Part shown: positions 59,740-64,000 of the stretch, piece after piece
How positions within the stretch are numbered: the stretch's first letter is position 1
Layout of the letters: each line of letters opens with the position of its first letter
Program-made: the position numbers and the translations under genes
Notes under the pieces: model-generated
Seen by the model: only the letters and a program-made list of their open reading frames with translations
The model's database searches: none
What the model was told of the DNA's origin: nothing
Assembly: GCF_003667525.1 (NCBI RefSeq)
Contig: NZ_RCUW01000002.1
Span: 186,001-250,000 of the forward strand
From: Mycetocola_B reblochoni
GTDB taxonomy: Bacteria; Actinomycetota; Actinomycetes; Actinomycetales; Microbacteriaceae
Direction: 5' to 3'
Length of the DNA stretch: 64,000 nucleotides

Positions 59740-61182
59740 ATGTCGTTCCACCCCGCAGAGCTGCGGACCCTCGGGCACCGGATCCGTCACGCCCGGCTGG
59801 CGGCCGGCCTCACGCTGGAACAGCTCGGCGGGACGGCGGGGCTGACGACCAGCCACCTCTCCCTCATCGAGAACGGCAAACGCGAGCCGCGGCTGAGCGC
59901 CCTGTCCGCTCTCGCGGAGGCGCTGGGAACCGAGCTCGGCGAGCTGCTGTCCCCCGAGGCGCCCAGCCCCCGAGCGGCGCTCGAGATCGAGCTGGAGCAG
60001 GCGCAGTCCTCCGACATGTACCGCACGCTCGCGCTCCCCGCACTCCGGCCGAGCAGGAGCATGGGCGACCCGGTGCTCGAGGCGCTCGTCGGGTTGCACC
60101 GCGAGCTGCAGCGCCGGGAGCGTCAGGCCATCGCCACCCCGGAGGAGGCCCGACGGGCCAACACCGAGCTGCAGGCGTGGATGCGCGCCCGCGACAACCA
60201 CCTCCCCGCCATCGAGGCGCTCGCCGAGGACAGGCTCCGGCTCGTCGGTCACGCCGGGGGCGCGCTCACCCACCGGACGGTGTCCCTCATGGCGGAGCAG
60301 CTCGGGCTCCGGCTCATCTACGTCGACGACCTGCCCGCCTCGACCCGCAGCATCACCGATCTCGAGAACGGGCGGATCTACCTGCCGCCCGCCTCGATCC
60401 CCGGCGGCCACGGGCTGCGCGCCATGGCGCTTCAGGCGATGGCCCACATCCTGCTCGAGCACACGCGGCCGGCGAACTACGCCGAGTTCCTCATGCAGCG
60501 GCTCGAGATCAACTACTACGCCGCCGCCTGCCTCATGCCGGAGACCGCGTCCGTCGCGTTCCTCCAGGCGGCCAAGCAGGACCGCGACCTCGCCGTCGAG
60601 GACTTCAGGGACGCCTTCGGCGTCACCCATGAGGCCGCCGCGCTCCGCCTCACCAACCTGTCGACCAGGCACCTGGACATCCCGCTGCACTTCCTGCGCG
60701 TCGGCGGCGACGGCGCGATCCTCAAGGCCTACGCCAACGACGGCCTGCCGCTGCCCTCCGACGTGACCGGCTCCGTCGAGGGGCAGCTCGTCTGCCGGCG
60801 CTGGGCCGCCCGCCGGGCCTTCGCCCAGACCAACCGGACGACGGAGTTCTACCAGTACACCGACACCCCCGAGGGCACCTTCTGGTGCGCCACCCAGACC
60901 GGGAGCACGGCCGACGGCGACTTCTCCATCAGCGTGGGCGTGCCCTTCGCGCAGTCCAAGTGGTTCCGCGGGAGGGAGACCACGGTCAGGGCGGAGTCCC
61001 GCTGTCCGGAGCCGTCATGCTGCCGACGTCCGCCCGACGAGCTCAGCGCACGCTGGCGCGACCGCTCCTGGCCGAGCGCCCGGCTGCACGCGCACGTGCT
61101 CTCCCCCCTGCCGAGCGGGACGTTCCCCGGCGTCGACGACAACGACGTCTACCGGTTCCTGGAACGGCACCAGGGCGGCTGA
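59740..61182 (+). CDS. RamB-like regulator (XRE HTH plus ImmA/IrrE-like domain)
   Basis: Transcription regulator of 480 residues, close to the 474 of C. glutamicum RamB. The XRE helix-turn-helix is at about 10-65: LAAGLTLEQLGGTAGLTTSH and LIENGKREPRLSALSALAEA. A middle segment of about 200 residues carries the ImmA/IrrE-like short-chain acyl regulator region, with GLRAMALQAMAHILLEHTRP where the HExxH-like helix lies but with Ala-His in place of the peptidase motif. Cysteines at the C-terminus (ESRCPEPSCCRRPP) match the conserved cluster of the family. RamB responds to carbon source and controls acetate, glyoxylate and PEPCK genes. Its place next to pckG fits that role. Confidence 0.88.
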   Translation: MSFHPAELRTLGHRIRHARLAAGLTLEQLGGTAGLTTSHLSLIENGKREPRLSALSALAEALGTELGELLSPEAPSPRAALEIELEQAQSSDMYRTLALPALRPSRSMGDPVLEALVGLHRELQRRERQAIATPEEARRANTELQAWMRARDNHLPAIEALAEDRLRLVGHAGGALTHRTVSLMAEQLGLRLIYVDDLPASTRSITDLENGRIYLPPASIPGGHGLRAMALQAMAHILLEHTRPANYAEFLMQRLEINYYAAACLMPETASVAFLQAAKQDRDLAVEDFRDAFGVTHEAAALRLTNLSTRHLDIPLHFLRVGGDGAILKAYANDGLPLPSDVTGSVEGQLVCRRWAARRAFAQTNRTTEFYQYTDTPEGTFWCATQTGSTADGDFSISVGVPFAQSKWFRGRETTVRAESRCPEPSCCRRPPDELSARWRDRSWPSARLHAHVLSPLPSGTFPGVDDNDVYRFLERHQGG

Positions 61183-61228
61183 TCACCCGCCGCACACCTC
61201 GCACCCCGAACGGGCGTACCGTTGACGG

Positions 61229-62005
61229 GTGACCCCCGAGTTCGATCCGCCGTTCACCGTCCGCAGCCCCGACGGCACCCGCCTGGCCGTGTACCGCGCG
61301 GGGGCCCCGGACGCCCCGGTCGTGCACGCCGTGCACGGTTTCGCCTCCTCCGCCGTCCTCAACTGGCAGACGTCCGGCTGGGTCAGGGTGCTCGTCAGGG
61401 CGGGCTTCGCCGTGCTCGCCCACGACCAGCGCGGCCACGGCGCCAGCGATGCGCCCCACGACCCGGAGGCGTACACGATGACGGCGCTCAGTGCCGACGC
61501 CGCGGCCGTGCAGGACGCCGTCGGCGTCCGTCCCTCGCTGTACCTCGGCTACTCCCTCGGCGCACGGGTCGGCTGGCGGCTCGGCCTCGACGAGCCCGAG
61601 CGCTCGGAGGCGCTGTTCCTCGGTGGGATGCCGCTCGGCAACAGCATGCGCGGCTTCGACGCCGACGCGGCCAGAGCCGTCCTCGCCGGACGGGACGTCG
61701 CCCTCGACCGTCTCACGCGCGCCTACCTGGACATGGCCGCAGCCGTGCAGGGGAACGACCCCGCCGCGCTCATCGCCCTGGCCGACGGGCTGCGCCTGGC
61801 CGACCCGGTCGAGGTCCCTCCGTCGCCACCGCGGCTGCGCGGTCTGGCCGTCGGCGAGGACGACGGCCTGCTCGCCGACAACCGCACGATCGCGGAACAG
61901 ATCGGGGTGGCCTTGACCGTGCTGCCGGGGCGGGGCCACATCTCCGCGGTGACGTCGCGGCCGTTCAAGGACGCGGTGCTGGCGGTGCTCGGCGCCGGCG
62001 CCTGA
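61229..62005 (+). CDS. Alpha/beta hydrolase
   Basis: Cytosolic hydrolase of 258 residues. The oxyanion strand is VHAVHGFASSAVLNWQTSGW near 30 and the loop DQRGHGASDAPHDPEAYTMT near 70. The nucleophile elbow is YLGYSLGARVGWRLG (Ser in GYSLG) near 112. The acid is probably in LAVGEDDGLLADNRTIAEQI near 215, and the catalytic histidine is in GRGHISAV near 240. Substrate is unknown; esters and lactones are common in this fold. The GTG at 61229 has no strong ribosome site. The gene ends four bases before pncA on the other strand. Confidence 0.88.
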   Translation: MTPEFDPPFTVRSPDGTRLAVYRAGAPDAPVVHAVHGFASSAVLNWQTSGWVRVLVRAGFAVLAHDQRGHGASDAPHDPEAYTMTALSADAAAVQDAVGVRPSLYLGYSLGARVGWRLGLDEPERSEALFLGGMPLGNSMRGFDADAARAVLAGRDVALDRLTRAYLDMAAAVQGNDPAALIALADGLRLADPVEVPPSPPRLRGLAVGEDDGLLADNRTIAEQIGVALTVLPGRGHISAVTSRPFKDAVLAVLGAGA

Positions 62006-62009
62006 CGGC

Positions 62010-62585
62010 TCAGCCCCGCGTCGACGGCCGCACGAGCGCCCCGCCGGCGGCGAGGTCCTCCAGCGCCGCGGCGCTGCGAGCGGGATCGACGCCGGCGACG
62101 AGGTCGTCCAGCACCGTGACGTGCAGCCCCGCCTCGAGGGCGTCCCTCGCCGTGGCGAGCACGCAGTGGTCCGTGGCGATGCCCACGACGTCGACCTCGT
62201 CGACGCCGCGCTCCGTCAGCACCTGGATGAGCGCCCTGCCGTCGCCCGTCGTGCCCTCGAACATCGAGTACGCCGGCACGCCCTGCCCCTTGAGCACGTG
62301 GACGTCGATGAGCGCGGTGTCGAGGGACGGGTGGTACTCGGCGCCGGCGGTTCCCGCGACGCAGTGCGCCGGCCAGGTGTCGACGAAGTCGGGGACGGCA
62401 GCGAAGTGGCCGCCATTGTCGTTGCCGGCGTCGTGCCAGTCCCGCGAGGCGACGACGAGGGCTCCCGCGCCGGAGCGCAGGAAGCCGGTGATCCGGGCGG
62501 CGACGGCCGCGCCACCGTCCACGCCGAGCGCGCCGCCCTCGGTGAAGTCGTTCTGCACGTCGACGACGAGTATCGCTCTGGACAT
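62010..62585 (-). CDS. pncA: Nicotinamidase
   Basis: Hydrolyses nicotinamide to nicotinate in NAD salvage. The 191-residue cysteine hydrolase has the expected triad: Asp in VVDVQNDFTEGGAL at residue 8, Lys in HVLKGQGVPAYSMFEG near 100 and Cys in GIATDHCVLATARDAL near 140. The metal ligands lie in SRDWHDAGNDNGGHF near 48 (Asp and two His). An isochorismatase-like enzyme is less likely because the metal site is intact. The gap 62586-62707 shows no further element. Confidence 0.94.
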   Translation of the reverse strand: MSRAILVVDVQNDFTEGGALGVDGGAAVAARITGFLRSGAGALVVASRDWHDAGNDNGGHFAAVPDFVDTWPAHCVAGTAGAEYHPSLDTALIDVHVLKGQGVPAYSMFEGTTGDGRALIQVLTERGVDEVDVVGIATDHCVLATARDALEAGLHVTVLDDLVAGVDPARSAAALEDLAAGGALVRPSTRG

Positions 62586-62707
62586 GGCCGTTCCCCTCTC
62601 CTGCCCCGCCGATCGGGGCGACACGACAACACTACGTCGGAGCGTCATCGGTGCCGGGACGCCCCCGGAGACCGACACCCCGGCGAACCACTGAGCGTGC
62701 GAGGCGA

Positions 62708-64000
62708 TCAGCCGGGCGAGTTCGCCAGCCGGTTGCCGCAGCGGTAGTAGGCGGTCGCGAGTGTGTCGATGGGCTGCCGGGAGGCCTCCGACACCCGATC
62801 CGTCGCGAAGATGACCGCGATGAGGCGCGAGCCGTCCTCCGCGTCGACGAAGCCCGCGAGCGTGTAGGCCGTCGTGATGGACCCGGTCTTCGCCCTGACC
62901 TTGCCCCTGGCGACCTGGTTGTCGCCGGTGAAGCGGTTGCTGTACGCCAGGGTGCCGCTCTCGCCCGCGACGGGGAGCGCGCCGACGATCGGGCCGAGAC
63001 CGTCCTCGTCCGCGTCCGCGCGCTGGAGCAGGGCGGCGACCAGCTCCGGCGCGACGGCGTTGTTCCTGCTCATTCCGGAACCGTCGGCGAACGTCATGCC
63101 CTCCGTGTCGAGGCCGAGGTCCTCGAGCGCCGACCGGATCGCCGGGTCCACGTCGGCCAGGGTGTTGCCCTCACCCGACTCGATCGCGACGAGGCGCGCC
63201 AGCATCTCGGCGAGGGTGTTGTCGGAGGGGACGAGCATCGGAGCGAGCAGCTCGGACACGGGAGGCGAGGAGACCTCCGCCAGCGCGCTGCCGTCGCCGG
63301 TCGCACCGTCGCGGTCGATGGTCGCTCCGGGGAAGAACGCGGCGAAGGCTTCGGCGGCGCGCCCGACCGGGTCCTCCCCGCGCGGCGAGAGGAACACCGT
63401 CGGGTCGGCGCGGTCCGCGTCGACCTGGAGCGTGGTGATGTGGGAGAGCCAGCCGGCCTGGCGCTCGGTCGCGGGCCAGGTGTCCTCCCATGTCGTCCCG
63501 CCGAAGAGGGAGCTGTCGACGATGATCCTGCTCACCGGGGTCTGGGCGAGTTCCGGATCGGCGGCCCTGGCCTGGCGCACCTGCGCCGCGAGGTCGTCCA
63601 GGTGGGCCGCCCCGGGGTACACGGACTCCTGCCCGCTCGGCAGCCGCGAGAGCGTCAGGTCGCCGCCGCCCCTGAGCACGATCGTGCCCGCATCCGGCCC
63701 GCGCAACACGGTGGTGCTGGCACGGTAGTCGGGACCGAGGACCCGGAGGGCCGCCGCCGCGGTGGCCAGCTTCATGACGCTCGCCGTCTGTGCGGGGACG
63801 TCGCCCCTGCGGTCGAGCAGCACCTCGCCTGTCTCCGCGTTCAGCACCACGCTCGCCGCGGTGCCGAGGCCGGGGTCGGCGAGCGGGCCGTCGACGGTGC
63901 AGTCCCTGATCGGGGAGGCGGGGACGACCGCGGCCGGCGTGGCCCTGGTCGCGGCGGGGGTGGGCGTCGGGGTGGCCGCCGGAGAGCTCGTCCGCGGCGC
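62708..64000 (-). CDS. dacB: D-alanyl-D-alanine carboxypeptidase (PBP4 type), N-terminus cut by window edge
   Basis: Peptidoglycan-trimming penicillin-binding protein of the S13 family acting outside the membrane. The frame stays open to base 64000, so the start and signal peptide are missing; about 430 residues are visible. The first visible residues are a Thr/Pro/Ala linker (SSPAATPTPTPAATRATP), then SPIRDCTVDGPLADPGLG. The three active-site motifs are present: SVMKLATA (Ser-x-x-Lys), VPSDNTLAEML (Ser-x-Asn) and RAKTGSITTAYT (Lys-Thr-Gly). The chain ends at RCGNRLANSPG, with a cysteine that could pair with the one in the head. Confidence 0.93.
   Translation of the reverse strand, partial: APRTSSPAATPTPTPAATRATPAAVVPASPIRDCTVDGPLADPGLGTAASVVLNAETGEVLLDRRGDVPAQTASVMKLATAAAALRVLGPDYRASTTVLRGPDAGTIVLRGGGDLTLSRLPSGQESVYPGAAHLDDLAAQVRQARAADPELAQTPVSRIIVDSSLFGGTTWEDTWPATERQAGWLSHITTLQVDADRADPTVFLSPRGEDPVGRAAEAFAAFFPGATIDRDGATGDGSALAEVSSPPVSELLAPMLVPSDNTLAEMLARLVAIESGEGNTLADVDPAIRSALEDLGLDTEGMTFADGSGMSRNNAVAPELVAALLQRADADEDGLGPIVGALPVAGESGTLAYSNRFTGDNQVARGKVRAKTGSITTAYTLAGFVDAEDGSRLIAVIFATDRVSEASRQPIDTLATAYYRCGNRLANSPG

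Overview
The window is GC-rich (about 70%) bacterial chromosome from an actinobacterium, most likely order Micrococcales. The signs are frequent GTG starts, ATGA/GTGA gene overlaps, GTP-type PEP carboxykinase, a RamB-type regulator, an sdhCDAB operon and an actinobacterial nucleoside ABC transporter. From memory, the order nucleoside operon / manC / sdhCDAB / yihY / xthA / trpS recurs in Micrococcales genomes. I read it here as a housekeeping backbone that carries accessory blocks.

Layout. 1-7,100 (minus strand): nucleoside salvage (BMP lipoprotein, ATPase, two permeases, cdd, deoA), with deoA cut by the window edge. 7,195-19,253: an iron-acquisition region. A minus-strand half (padR, RipA-like araC, ATPase, binding lipoprotein, fused double permease, C39-like peptidase) and a plus-strand half (binding lipoprotein, two permeases, ATPase, GntR regulator) lie either side of tRNA-Cys, each headed by a DtxR/IdeR-type iron box. 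19,363-22,004: glutaminase coupled to an MFS transporter. 22,105-23,220: manC. 23,481-31,291: two very large secreted, wall-anchored GH92 alpha-mannosidases behind a LacI-type operator. 31,323-35,115 (minus): a translationally coupled trio of DUF4956 membrane protein, VTC-like polyphosphate-polymerase-fold protein and Cthe_2159-like beta-helix lipoprotein. 35,359-38,866: succinate dehydrogenase. 39,006-44,752: small membrane protein, FHA protein, YihY/BrkB, exonuclease III, TrpS and a HAD phosphatase. 44,892-50,173: glycerol use (glpD-glpF-glpK) with a divergent SorC-type regulator. 50,359-54,051: an FMN riboswitch and ribD-ribE-ribBA-ribH. 54,292-57,722: an MHS transporter and an ABC exporter. 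57,796-61,182: pckG divergent from ramB. 61,229-64,000: alpha/beta hydrolase, nicotinamidase and a D-Ala-D-Ala carboxypeptidase cut by the window edge.

How the parts work together. The two siderophore systems, the AraC regulator and possibly sdh form an iron-responsive set. manC makes GDP-mannose while the GH92 enzymes release mannose outside the cell. Glycerol uptake and oxidation, PEPCK and RamB form a gluconeogenic carbon set. Most operons end in long GC-rich hairpins without U-tracts, and two of these terminators carry a duplicated arm. The least understood parts are the DUF4956/VTC/beta-helix trio and the C39-like protein locked into a siderophore-uptake operon. No CRISPR array, insertion sequence, integrase or phage gene was seen.
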